In this document: positions 42,915 to 50,958 of the stretch, piece after piece
How the letters are laid out: the number at the start of each line of letters is the position of its first letter
How positions within the stretch are numbered: the first letter of the stretch is position 1
From: RGIG4097 sp045613765
Lineage (GTDB): Bacteria; Bacillota; Clostridia; Christensenellales; CAG-917
Assembly: GCA_045613765.1 (NCBI GenBank)
Contig: JAZLBO010000014.1
Location: 1-64,000 of the forward strand
DNA: 64,000 bases
Direction: 5' to 3'
Notes under the pieces: model-generated
The model's input: only the letters and a program-made list of their open reading frames with translations
Told to the model about the DNA's origin: nothing
Databases searched by the model: none
Program-made: the position numbers and the translations under genes

Positions 42915-43395
42915 CTAAGTTGACTCAGAGATGAGCTTTGCACGTTGTGTGGTGGGGTGCAAGGCCCAATGGGTGGCATTTGACTTGACAAAGAACTGAG
43001 TTAAGTATATTACTGATTCATCAAGAATATGCGTGTGATTGAGAATTTTAGGAATTTGACACACAGGAGAAGCAAATGGGACGCCAAGAGAAACTCCAAA
43101 CGAGTAGTTCGGAGTTTTTTATTTTTGGTATGTAAATTAGATTGCTTGTATAGTTCTACAACAGAGTTGTGGCTGAAATAAATGTTGTGGAGATATGTTT
43201 GACTGCAAATACGTTTGATGATAAAACTGGTGCGAGGATATCGTTGTATAAAAGCATGTAAGGGCATTGCGTGGCGCACAGGGGTAAATATTGGAAAGAT
43301 GCCTGACATTAAATGCGTGGCTGCTTAAACGCATTTGGTTGGTTTGGAAGGATAGTGGTATTGTCGGTGGAAACTTAAAAAATAAAAGAGGCAAT
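42915..43395. other. Gene-free stretch with a repeat relic
   Basis: Contains the hairpin at 43093-43120 and a small palindrome (ACAAC-AGA-GTTGT), but no supported gene. Long minus-strand open frames here run into the permease gene in another frame and look like noise. Confidence 0.5.
43093..43120 (+). terminator. Terminator hairpin, repeat-family copy 3
   Basis: ACTCCAAAC-GAGTA-GTTCGGAGTTTTTT. The preceding bases ACGCCAAGAGAA are identical to those before the copy at 28291, although no tRNA or gene stands upstream here. Confidence 0.55.
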
Positions 43396-43423
43396 AAAAA
43401 AGGACTGCGAGTGCAGTCCTTTT
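43396..43423. terminator. Terminator of the BMP-type transporter operon
   Basis: AAAAAGGACTGC-GAGT-GCAGTCCTTTT, 20 bases after the permease stop on the minus strand. Same stem as the terminators at 16124 and 17064. Confidence 0.8.
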
Positions 43424-43443
43424 GTTTTTGGGTTGATTGGGGG

Positions 43444-44403
43444 TTAGCGTTGGCCCTTGTCGTAGGGGATACCTTCGGCTTTGGGAGCGCGAGATTTCTT
43501 TGATGTGAACGCAAGGACAACCAGAACGATAACGAAGGGGAGCATATTGTAGAAATATGAAGGCAAGGGAAGATCCTTGAGTGCTGCAACGCCGTCGCCA
43601 TTGATATCCAAGAAGGCATAGGTAGGGCCGATGGATTTGAGAAGACCGAACAGGAGTGAGCCAAGGGCGATGCCAATAGGTTTCCAGTTGCCGAAGATCA
43701 TAATTGCGAGAGCAAGGAATCCCATGCCAGCAACTGTACCTTCTGATGTGCCTGCAGAGATGGTTGCTATGTAGATATATCCACCAAGACCTGCAAGTGC
43801 GCCTGAAATGGTTGTGCCGAGATATCTCATCTTGTGGACGTTGATACCCACGCTGTCTGCTGCTTGGGGATGTTCGCCACAAGCACGGAGTCTAAGACCT
43901 TGCTTTGTGAAGTAAAGGAAGATTGCAAGGATGATAAACAGACCAATGACAATGTATGTTGAGATATAAGGGATGAATTCTGCTTTGCCGTCTGTGCCGA
44001 TAATTGCAAAGTTAAGATCCTTGTTCATTGTCAATCTATCTTGTCCTGTGAGGAGTTTGACAATGAGGAGGGTGATTGCAGGGGCGAGCATATTGAGTGC
44101 AGTACCACCGATTGTTTGGTCAGCCTTCAAGTTGATTGCAGAGAAGGAGAGGAGCAATGAGAAGATTGCGCCCGATGCTGAAGCAACAAGCATTGCTATG
44201 ACAAACATGGATTGGGGTTGATCGGCAAGTCCACCTGCCTCTTGAATAAAGTACACGGTCAATGCGCCCACAAATGAGCCAAAGATCATAATACCATCAA
44301 GAGCGATATTGATGATACCACTTCTTTCTGCAAAGACGCCTGCAAGGGCAACGATCATAAGGGGAATTGCATAAAATAACGTTTGTTGAAGGAGATATGT
44401 CAT
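43444..44403 (-). CDS. Nucleoside-type ABC permease, second subunit (NupQ-like)
   Basis: A 319-residue membrane protein of the branched-chain-permease/RbsC-like superfamily, in the clade paired with BMP binding proteins. The N-terminus Y-A-I-P-L-M-I-V-A-L-A-G-V-F-A-E-R-S-G and N-I-A-L-D-G-I-M are characteristic, as is L-R-A-C-G-E-H-P-Q-A-A-D-S-V-G in the cytosolic loop. About eight to ten membrane segments. With the permease encoded upstream it forms the channel of a nucleoside or purine importer. Its ATG overlaps the previous stop codon by 4 bases. The C-terminus is short and basic. Confidence 0.9.
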   Translation of the reverse strand: MTYLLQQTLFYAIPLMIVALAGVFAERSGIINIALDGIMIFGSFVGALTVYFIQEAGGLADQPQSMFVIAMLVASASGAIFSLLLSFSAINLKADQTIGGTALNMLAPAITLLIVKLLTGQDRLTMNKDLNFAIIGTDGKAEFIPYISTYIVIGLFIILAIFLYFTKQGLRLRACGEHPQAADSVGINVHKMRYLGTTISGALAGLGGYIYIATISAGTSEGTVAGMGFLALAIMIFGNWKPIGIALGSLLFGLLKSIGPTYAFLDINGDGVAALKDLPLPSYFYNMLPFVIVLVVLAFTSKKSRAPKAEGIPYDKGQR

Positions 44404-45965
44404 TTGATTTCTTCCTCCTTTTCTTCAGATTGTTCTTGGTGGTTTTCGTCGGTGTCCACCTTTTCTTTCTTTGCAAAGAGAGTCTTGATTTTTTCGCCTA
44501 ATTCCTTGAAGAAAGCAACGAACTTATTGTCCTTTTTGTCTTCGGCAGGAGTTTCGGCTGTTTCAATGACGGGAGTTTCGTTAGTATTGGTTTCATCTGC
44601 CAATGTTTCTTCGGCAGGAGTTTCAACCGTTGCATCCACAACCTTTGGCTCTGCCACTTTCTTTGCCTTGCGCTTTCTTGCAAGCAAATCTTTGATGAAT
44701 TTTGCAAAACCTGCAAAGTAGATGATCAGTGCAACGATAAGGTCTGAAACGTATTCGTTAAATGACGTAAAGACACCAAGGTTGAAACCACCTTTATCGA
44801 TATATCTAAGGAAGATGCCACTGAAGATGACGCCAATGGGATTGTTGCTTGCAAGAAGTGCAACGGGGATGCCGTTGAATCCGTTGTCGGGAAGTGAAAG
44901 GTATGTTTCCCAAGCAAATTCGGTGTGGCCGTTGAGATAGTAGAGTGATGAACCGATTGCTGCAAGACCACCTGCGATTGCCATTGAAAGCATGATATTA
45001 CGCTTTTCGTTCATGCCGGCGTATTTTGCTGCATGCTTGTTATGTCCACATGCTTTGAGTTCGTAGCCAAAGGTTGTTTTGTTCAATACAACATACATAA
45101 CGATTGCGATTGCAACAGCAATGAAGATGCCGATGTCAACGTATGAGCCGGGGAAAAGTTTTTCAAGACCCCATGTGGGTGTTGCAACGCCGTTTGAAAG
45201 GGTTGTGAGCAAAAATGCGCTCTTGCCACCTGCTGTATTAATGAATTCACTTCCTGCAAAGATCCAGCTGACAACGTTGGCTGCAATCCAGTTGGTCATA
45301 ATGCAGACGATAACTTCGTTGACGCCAAGGAAAGCCTTGAAGATTCCGGGGATAAGACCCCAAATCATACCGAAGAGCATACCAACTATGAGTGCAAGCA
45401 ACCACACGAAAAATGCGCCTGTGGGACTTGTTGTGGGGATTGAAAGGGCAACGATAATTGAGCCTGTTATACCCATAAGGTATTGACCGGGAGCACCAAT
45501 GTTGAAAAGACCTGTCTTAAATGCGATTGCAACGGAAAGACCTGTCATAATGATTGGTGTTGATTCAAACAACATTTGACCAACCATTGTTGCAGTGTTG
45601 CCACTACCACTTGCAAATGGACCTGCCAAGATAATGCCTAATGCACGAAATGCGTGTGAGTCGGGCACGTCTTTTGATGACAGAGCAATGATGAGAAGGA
45701 CAAGCCAGCCAATAAACACACCTGCAATAATGCAGATAAGAGATGAAAGAACTGATTTTGTGCCTTCCTTTTTGTAGAAAGTGAGGAATTTTGCCTCGTT
45801 GCCGTTTTCAGAAACGAAGAGTGAGCGGAAGAATTGTTTTATTTTTTCGCCTGCACTGACCTTTTCAACAGCAACAGCATTTTCAGTTGTTTGAAGTTCA
45901 TCAACTGATGGAGTGTCAACAACTTGAATTTCTTCATCTTGAATCATTTTCTTATTCTTCTTCAT
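44400..45965 (-). CDS. Nucleoside-type ABC permease, first subunit (NupP-like), with acidic tail
   Basis: 521 residues if started at the ATG at 45965, which has AAAAGGAGG at the right spacing; the frame opens 54 bases earlier without such a site. The start lies inside the end of the ATPase gene (14-base overlap). The N-terminal ~60 residues are charged, then about ten membrane segments follow with the clade motif F-N-I-G-A-P-G-Q-Y-L-M-G and the loop L-K-A-C-G-H-N-K-H-A-A. The last ~115 residues form a Glu/Thr/Pro-rich tail (P-A-E-E-T-L-A-D-E-T) and a Lys-rich helix not found in typical NupP. It pairs with the NupQ-like permease. Confidence 0.9.
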   Translation of the reverse strand: MKKNKKMIQDEEIQVVDTPSVDELQTTENAVAVEKVSAGEKIKQFFRSLFVSENGNEAKFLTFYKKEGTKSVLSSLICIIAGVFIGWLVLLIIALSSKDVPDSHAFRALGIILAGPFASGSGNTATMVGQMLFESTPIIMTGLSVAIAFKTGLFNIGAPGQYLMGITGSIIVALSIPTTSPTGAFFVWLLALIVGMLFGMIWGLIPGIFKAFLGVNEVIVCIMTNWIAANVVSWIFAGSEFINTAGGKSAFLLTTLSNGVATPTWGLEKLFPGSYVDIGIFIAVAIAIVMYVVLNKTTFGYELKACGHNKHAAKYAGMNEKRNIMLSMAIAGGLAAIGSSLYYLNGHTEFAWETYLSLPDNGFNGIPVALLASNNPIGVIFSGIFLRYIDKGGFNLGVFTSFNEYVSDLIVALIIYFAGFAKFIKDLLARKRKAKKVAEPKVVDATVETPAEETLADETNTNETPVIETAETPAEDKKDNKFVAFFKELGEKIKTLFAKKEKVDTDENHQEQSEEKEEEIK

Positions 45966-47907
45966 TTGTTGCCTCCTTTTCAGTTTGTTCTTCTTGGACG
46001 TCTTCGGGTTGTTCGACATTGTCTGCTTTCTTCTTGCAAAGGTTTTTCACTTTTTCAGGGATGCCTTTTATAAAGTCAATAATCTTGTCCGTCCACTTGG
46101 GTTGTTCGTTGTATTCGTCAATATTGTTGCCATCATCTTCAACTGCGATTTCGCCATCTGCAGTTTGACGTTTTGCGCCTGCCATATAAAGTCCGAGTTC
46201 TTGTACGTCTGTTGTCTTGGGGTCAAGTTCGCCCACGATTTCGCCTTCGTACATAACAAGGATTCTGTCTGACAAACTCATAACTTCGTCAAGTTCAAGG
46301 GATACGAGAAGGACGCCTGCGCCATTATCTCTTGAGGCGACAATTTGATTGTGGATGAATTCGATTGCACCAACGTCAAGACCACGGGTGGGTTGCACTG
46401 CAATAAGAAGATTGTGTTCTCTGTCAAGTTCACGTGCAACGATTGCTTTTTGTTGGTTTCCACCGGACATTGAACGGGCAGTAGTGATTGCGCCTTGACC
46501 TGATCTTACGTCAAACTTTTCAATAAGACCGTCTGCATAATCACGGATTTGCTTGAAACGGATGAATCCACCTTTTTGGAATTCGGGCTCAAAATATCTT
46601 TGGAGCACGATATTTTGTTCAAGAGAGTAGTCAAGGACAAGACCGTGTTTATGTCTATCTTCGGGGATATGGCTCATACCGTGGGTGTTGCGATATCTTA
46701 TTGACTTGTTTGTGATGTCCTCAAGCACCCATTTTTCTTCATTTTGGCATTTTACATCTTCATTTGTGTCGATAATGTCTTGATTTTGTTCATTATCACT
46801 GGGTTGAGCATCTTCTTTTGAAGGTTCAACCGTTTGTTTTGTAAGAAGTTTAATTGTGCCGGATTTTGCCTTAATAAGACCTGAAAGAGCATGGACAAAT
46901 TCTGTTTGGCCATTGCCGTCAATACCTGCGATACAGACGATTTCGCCTGCACGGACATCAAGTGAAACATTGTGGACTGCATCCTTTTTGCCACCCTTGT
47001 CCCCTTTGACTGAAAGGCCTTCAATTGAAAGGATAACTTCACCGGGATTTGCAGGTTCTTTGTCGACTGCAAACTTGACGTCTCTGCCAACCATCATGTT
47101 TGAAAGCTCTTCCTTGGTGGTGTCTGCAATGTTGACTGTGCCAATATATTTGCCTTTGCGAAGGACAGAGCATCTGTCTGCAACTGCCATAATTTCGTTG
47201 AGCTTGTGGGTTATGAAAAGGATTGATTTTCCTTCCTTTGCAAGACCCTTCATAACTGCCATAAGTTCGTCAATTTCTTGAGGTGTAAGGACGGCAGTTG
47301 GTTCGTCAAAGATGAGGATTTCGTTGTCACGATAGAGCATCTTGAGGATTTCAGTACGTTGTTGCATGCCCACAGTTATGTCTTCAACAAGTTTGTTTGG
47401 GTCAATGTTGAGGCCATATCTTTCGGAGAGTTCAATGACTTTCTTTTTGGCATCTTTCTTCTTGAGGAAACCTGCAGTGTTTGGCTCGACACCAAGAATA
47501 ATGTTGTCAAGGACTGTAAACACGTCAACCAACTTGAAGTGTTGGTGCACCATGCCGATGCCAAGTTTGTTTGCATCGTTGGGGTCATTGATTTTGACAA
47601 CTTTGCCGTTCTTTTTGATTTCGCCTTTTTCAGGTTGATACAAGCCAAAGAGAACACTCATAAGTGTTGATTTGCCTGCACCGTTTTCGCCAAGAAGGGC
47701 ATGGATTTCACCCTTTTTCAATTGGAGAGTGACGTCATCATTTGCAATAATGCCGGGAAATTCCTTTGTGATATTGCACATTTCAATAATGTAAGGATAT
47801 TCCTCAGCTGATGCATCTTCCACGTTTTCAGTTGAAGTCAAGGCGTCTTCCATTGCAGTGTTTTCTGCAATTTCAATGACGTCTTCATTTCGCTTGTTTT
47901 TGCGCAT
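45952..47907 (-). CDS. Nucleoside-type ABC ATPase with two nucleotide-binding domains (NupO-like)
   Basis: A 651-residue double ATPase of the sugar/nucleoside import type. The first domain has Walker A G-E-N-G-A-G-K-S-T and Walker B I-L-I-F-D-E-P-T, with L-L-F-I-T-H-K following. The second domain is the degenerate partner (A-G-I-D-G-N-G-Q-T-E in place of Walker A, S-G-G-N-Q-Q-K signature, Q-P-T-R-G-L-D). Three unusual additions: an acidic N-terminal extension of about 35 residues, an acidic insert of about 40 residues inside the second domain, and a charged C-terminal tail of about 75 residues. AAGGAG precedes the ATG. It follows the binding-protein gene after a 181-base gap containing two hairpins. 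Confidence 0.93.
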   Translation of the reverse strand: MRKNKRNEDVIEIAENTAMEDALTSTENVEDASAEEYPYIIEMCNITKEFPGIIANDDVTLQLKKGEIHALLGENGAGKSTLMSVLFGLYQPEKGEIKKNGKVVKINDPNDANKLGIGMVHQHFKLVDVFTVLDNIILGVEPNTAGFLKKKDAKKKVIELSERYGLNIDPNKLVEDITVGMQQRTEILKMLYRDNEILIFDEPTAVLTPQEIDELMAVMKGLAKEGKSILFITHKLNEIMAVADRCSVLRKGKYIGTVNIADTTKEELSNMMVGRDVKFAVDKEPANPGEVILSIEGLSVKGDKGGKKDAVHNVSLDVRAGEIVCIAGIDGNGQTEFVHALSGLIKAKSGTIKLLTKQTVEPSKEDAQPSDNEQNQDIIDTNEDVKCQNEEKWVLEDITNKSIRYRNTHGMSHIPEDRHKHGLVLDYSLEQNIVLQRYFEPEFQKGGFIRFKQIRDYADGLIEKFDVRSGQGAITTARSMSGGNQQKAIVARELDREHNLLIAVQPTRGLDVGAIEFIHNQIVASRDNGAGVLLVSLELDEVMSLSDRILVMYEGEIVGELDPKTTDVQELGLYMAGAKRQTADGEIAVEDDGNNIDEYNEQPKWTDKIIDFIKGIPEKVKNLCKKKADNVEQPEDVQEEQTEKEATNEEE

Positions 47908-47945
47908 AGAAATGCTCCTTATGTAATGTAATATTATTTCTACCT

Positions 47946-47983
47946 TTTTCTTGACTCAACGATTTGCGGAGTCAAGAAAAAGA
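47946..47983. other. Long hairpin before the ATPase gene
   Basis: TTTTTCTTGACTC and GAGTCAAGAAAAA pair over 13 bp around an 11-base loop, 40 bases before the ATPase start. No U-run follows on the minus strand. Probably part of expression tuning between binding protein and membrane components. Confidence 0.5.
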
Positions 47984-48008
47984 GAGAAGTGCCAAGATAA
48001 AGAATTGC

Positions 48009-48043
48009 TCACGGAACTTCCCCGAAGGGAAGCGCCGTGAGCG
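48009..48043. other. Hairpin downstream of the BMP lipoprotein gene
   Basis: GCTCACGG and CCGTGAGC close an inner stem (CTTCCC/GGGAAG). It lies 45 bases after the binding-protein stop codon on the minus strand and resembles the 3'-stabilising hairpins that let binding proteins outnumber their transporter. Confidence 0.5.
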
Positions 48044-48088
48044 TTTGTTAAGTTACTTCAATTGATATTTCATTGAGTAAAGTTGAGA

Positions 48089-49234
48089 TTATGCTTCGAA
48101 GATGATTGTGACGAGTTCGACTGCTGCATTGAGCCAATCTGCATTGTTTGCATCTGCAGGTGTGTTTGCATCGGGTGTGATTTCGCCTGATTTGATCTTT
48201 GCAAAGAGTGCATTGTAATCATTTGCTGTGAAGGTTGTAAATCTTGATGTTGCGATAGGAAGACCTGTTGCATTTTCTGCTGCACCAAGGTTTTGTGCTT
48301 TTGCACCAAGTTCTGCATCCCATTTGCCTTCGAAGAATTGGCCAAGAACGATTTGGACTGATTCCTTGAGGCCCTTCACTGCGCTTGTGATAACTCTGTC
48401 TGATGCGCCTGATTGGTCGACGTCAACACCGATGATCTTTGCATTGGTGTGGAGTGCTGCTGCTGCCTTGACTGATTCAAACATTGAGCCACCGCATGCG
48501 AAGACGACTTCTGTGCCGTTTTCATACCAGCCACCGATTTGTGTTTGGAGGTCGTTTGATGCGCTGAATGTTGAGCCGTACTTGAAGCTGAATTTAACTT
48601 CAACTGCACCTGCTTCGAGGCCGAGTGCTGCTGCTGCTGCTTCTGCGCCTTGGACGAAGCCATAGCCGAAACGGTTACATGCAGGGTTTGTGCCACCGCC
48701 ACCGCCGGTGAAGCCGAGTTTTCTGTAGCCGTCCATGACTGCTGCATAACCTGCGAGGAAGCCTGATTCTTGTTCCTTGTAGACAACTGCTGTTACGTTG
48801 GGAAGTGCTGTGCCGATGTCTTGGCCTTTTTCGTTAACTTTATCTGTGATGTTCCAGCCATCAACGAAGATGAATTTGACTTCAGGGTGTGCAAGAGCAA
48901 CTTCTCTCATTGCTTCTGCTTGAAGGAAGCCGGGAGCAACGATAATTTTTGCGCCGTTGGTGATTGCTGCGTTCATTGCTGCAACACGGTCTGCATTGGT
49001 TGCGTTGTTGCCATTTGCAGGTTGATAGTACTTGACTGTCTTGCCATTTGCTTCAGCGTATGCCTTTGCGCCTTCCCATGTACCTTGGTTGAAGCCCTTG
49101 TCCATAAGTTGGCCAACGTCTGTGACAACTGCGATTTCGTATGTGTCTGCTTCAAAGTTACATGCGACGAAACAAACGAGTGTGGCTGTGAGAACCACTG
49201 CGAGCATCAAAACGAGTGCGAGTGCTTTTTTCAT
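48089..49234 (-). CDS. BMP-family nucleoside-binding lipoprotein
   Basis: A 381-residue binding protein of the Bmp/Med/PnrA family. I chose the ATG at 49234 (AGGAG upstream); the frame opens 36 bases earlier. Signal peptide with lipobox C-F-V-A-C, lipidated Cys25. The mature protein starts I-A-V-V-T-D-V-G-Q-L-M-D-K-G-F-N-Q-G, the family's first ligand loop, followed by I-I-V-A-P-G-F, K-F-I-F-V-D-G and G-G-G-G-T-N-P. It binds purine or other nucleosides outside the cell and feeds the ATPase and permeases encoded after it. Repetitive GCA/GCT-rich codon use suggests strong expression. Confidence 0.92.
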   Translation of the reverse strand: MKKALALVLMLAVVLTATLVCFVACNFEADTYEIAVVTDVGQLMDKGFNQGTWEGAKAYAEANGKTVKYYQPANGNNATNADRVAAMNAAITNGAKIIVAPGFLQAEAMREVALAHPEVKFIFVDGWNITDKVNEKGQDIGTALPNVTAVVYKEQESGFLAGYAAVMDGYRKLGFTGGGGGTNPACNRFGYGFVQGAEAAAAALGLEAGAVEVKFSFKYGSTFSASNDLQTQIGGWYENGTEVVFACGGSMFESVKAAAALHTNAKIIGVDVDQSGASDRVITSAVKGLKESVQIVLGQFFEGKWDAELGAKAQNLGAAENATGLPIATSRFTTFTANDYNALFAKIKSGEITPDANTPADANNADWLNAAVELVTIIFEA

Positions 49235-49303
49235 TTTCAATTCTCCTATTTTTTTTTGGGGGTTACCCATATTTTTTTGAGCATATTATATATGCTTGCA
49301 ATA

Positions 49304-49332
49304 ATTATAAAGAAGAATCAAATATATGTCAA
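49304..49332 (-). promoter_or_regulatory. Promoter of the BMP transporter operon
   Basis: Minus-strand TTGACA (49332-49327), 17-base spacer, TATAAT (49309-49304): perfect hexamers, about 70 bases before the start codon. The rest of the gap to 49564 shows no gene. Confidence 0.85.
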
Positions 49333-49564
49333 CACTCAATTTTGCCGTATTCCACCCAAAAAGGTGGTTTGATTGGTTAGAATGCCAGAAAATTTTTTGA
49401 AATTGTGACAGGCTTAATCGAAAAGTGGACAATCTTAATATTGGGTGGCTTATGAGCAGGCAAAATAAGGGTTCTAACCATGTGGATTTGATATGGTCTT
49501 CAAAGTGGGGCTGATTGAAAATCATAATAGAGTGCTTGTTGGGGCGTGTATGGGTCAAATTGAC

Positions 49565-49593
49565 TTGACATAATAAAGAAAAAAATATATCAT
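49565..49593 (+). promoter_or_regulatory. Promoter of the XRE-like gene
   Basis: TTGACA (49565-49570), 17-base spacer, TATCAT (49588-49593), 47 bases before the start codon. Confidence 0.6.
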
Positions 49594-49639
49594 AATACTA
49601 CAAAATTTTCAAAGTGTTCAAAAACGCAAGGAGAAGACT

Positions 49640-50149
49640 ATGGGACGTATTTCCAAAAAAGAAAACAAGACAATCTACCAAATGAAAAGAGAAGAGTTTG
49701 GTTACAGCCGTGAAAAAGTGGCAGAATTGACCAATATCGAGCCTTTCCGTATTGAAAGAATTGAAAATGAAAAAATCAGTCCAGACCCTTGGGATATTTG
49801 CGCATTGGCAGAGGCATACAAAGCACCTTGCCTTTTCAATCATTATTGTGCCAACGAGTGTCCTATCGGTATGAAGTATGTGCCCGAAGTCAACATCAAG
49901 GACTTGTCACAAGTTGTTCTTGAAATGCTTGCATCATTGAACACAATGAAAAAGAGCCAAGAAAGACTCATTGAAATCACTGCCGACGGCGTTATCGACA
50001 ATGAAGAACTTGCAGATTTCATCCAAATCCAAAAGGAACTTGAACGTATTTCAATCACAGTTGAAACATTGCAACTCTGGACAGAAAAGATGATTGCAAC
50101 AGGCAAGATTGACGTGAAGAAATACAAAGAACTCACTGGACAAAAATAA
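49640..50149 (+). CDS. XRE-type helix-turn-helix protein
   Basis: A 169-residue protein with AAGGAG before the ATG. Residues about 12-70 form an XRE helix-turn-helix (R-E-K-V-A-E-L-T-N-I-E-P-F-R-I-E-R-I-E-N) followed by a conserved Cys-containing segment (C-L-F-N-H-Y-C-A-N-E-C). The rest is helical and may form a coiled-coil dimer. Probably a DNA-binding regulator; the Cys cluster could bind metal or sense redox state. It stands alone between its own promoter and the terminator at 50161-50192, so its targets cannot be read from context. Confidence 0.7.
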   Translation: MGRISKKENKTIYQMKREEFGYSREKVAELTNIEPFRIERIENEKISPDPWDICALAEAYKAPCLFNHYCANECPIGMKYVPEVNIKDLSQVVLEMLASLNTMKKSQERLIEITADGVIDNEELADFIQIQKELERISITVETLQLWTEKMIATGKIDVKKYKELTGQK

Positions 50150-50160
50150 TAGGAACATCA

Positions 50161-50192
50161 AAAAAGACGGCACGCCTTGTGCCGTTTTTATT
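50161..50192 (+). terminator. Terminator of the XRE-like gene
   Basis: ACGGCAC-GCCTT-GTGCCGTTTTTATTTTT directly after the stop codon. Confidence 0.85.
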
Positions 50193-50252
50193 TTTGGAAA
50201 AAACATATAATTGCCATTATTGAAATAATCTGTGGCGCAAATACAAATTGTA

Positions 50253-50261
50253 TGTTATAAT
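50253..50261 (+). promoter_or_regulatory. Extended -10 promoter of dut
   Basis: TGTTATAAT with no good -35 hexamer at 17 bases, 26 bases before the start codon. Confidence 0.5.
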
Positions 50262-50286
50262 AGTTTCAACAAAAAGGTGGTGGAAT

Positions 50287-50724
50287 ATGAACACTATTGT
50301 CAAAGTTAAGAAATTGGTTGAAAATGCAGTCCTTCCCAAGTGCGGCACGGAGTTTTCTGCAGGTGCAGATCTTGTCAATGCAGGGGACACGATTGTCATT
50401 GGTCCAGGCAAGACGGTGATTATACACACGGGCATTGCTCTTGAAATACCTGTTGGACTTGTTGGATTGGTTTATGCAAGAAGTGGTCTTGCCACAAAAC
50501 GTGGTCTTGCACCTGCCAACAAAGTGGGTGTCATTGACAGTGATTATCGTGGGGAAATTATGGTTGCACTTCACAACCACACCGACGTCAGTCAAACAGT
50601 TGAAAGTGGTGAGAGAGTGGCGCAAATTGTCATCACGCCTTACGTTACAGCAACCTTTGTTGAGGGAGATCTTGATGACACGATTCGTGGCGAAGGTGGA
50701 TTTGGATCAACCGGCACAAAATAA
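50287..50724 (+). CDS. dut: dUTP diphosphatase
   Basis: A 145-residue trimeric-type dUTPase with all five motifs: A-G-A-D-L-V-N-A-G (1), A-R-S-G-L-A (2), G-V-I-D-S-D-Y-R-G-E (3, catalytic Asp), R-V-A-Q-I-V-I (4) and R-G-E-G-G-F-G-S-T-G (5). It hydrolyses dUTP to dUMP and pyrophosphate, keeping uracil out of DNA and supplying dTMP synthesis. I chose the ATG at 50287, with GGTGG upstream; the open frame starts 39 bases earlier. Transcribed alone and ended by the hairpin at 50768-50793. Confidence 0.95.
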   Translation: MNTIVKVKKLVENAVLPKCGTEFSAGADLVNAGDTIVIGPGKTVIIHTGIALEIPVGLVGLVYARSGLATKRGLAPANKVGVIDSDYRGEIMVALHNHTDVSQTVESGERVAQIVITPYVTATFVEGDLDDTIRGEGGFGSTGTK

Positions 50725-50767
50725 CTGAAAAACTACTTTATATTGCAAAAATATAACAATAAAACCC

Positions 50768-50793
50768 AAAAACCGTCAATTTGACGGTTTTTT
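50768..50793 (+). terminator. Terminator of dut
   Basis: AAAAACCGTCAA-TTTGACGGTTTTTT, about 45 bases after the stop codon. Confidence 0.8.
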
Positions 50794-50901
50794 GTTTAGA
50801 AAATCGCACTGTTGCAATCTGCAAAAATCACTGATTGCATTGGTATGATTTGTCTTGAAAATCTTGTTGAAATATGTGAGATTGTGCCGTGATAACTGTA
50901 T

Positions 50902-50930
50902 TTGACAATATGTATAATCGGTATTATAAT
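50902..50930 (+). promoter_or_regulatory. Promoter of the O-antigen-ligase-like gene
   Basis: TTGACA (50902-50907), 17-base spacer, TATAAT (50925-50930): perfect hexamers, 29 bases before the start codon. Confidence 0.8.
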
Positions 50931-50958
50931 ATATACAATCATTATAGGTGGAAAGAAT

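Noticed and set aside
43137..43882. Overlapping minus-strand open frames of 179 and 185 codons
   Set aside because: Out-of-frame shadows of the NupQ-like permease running into a repeat relic.
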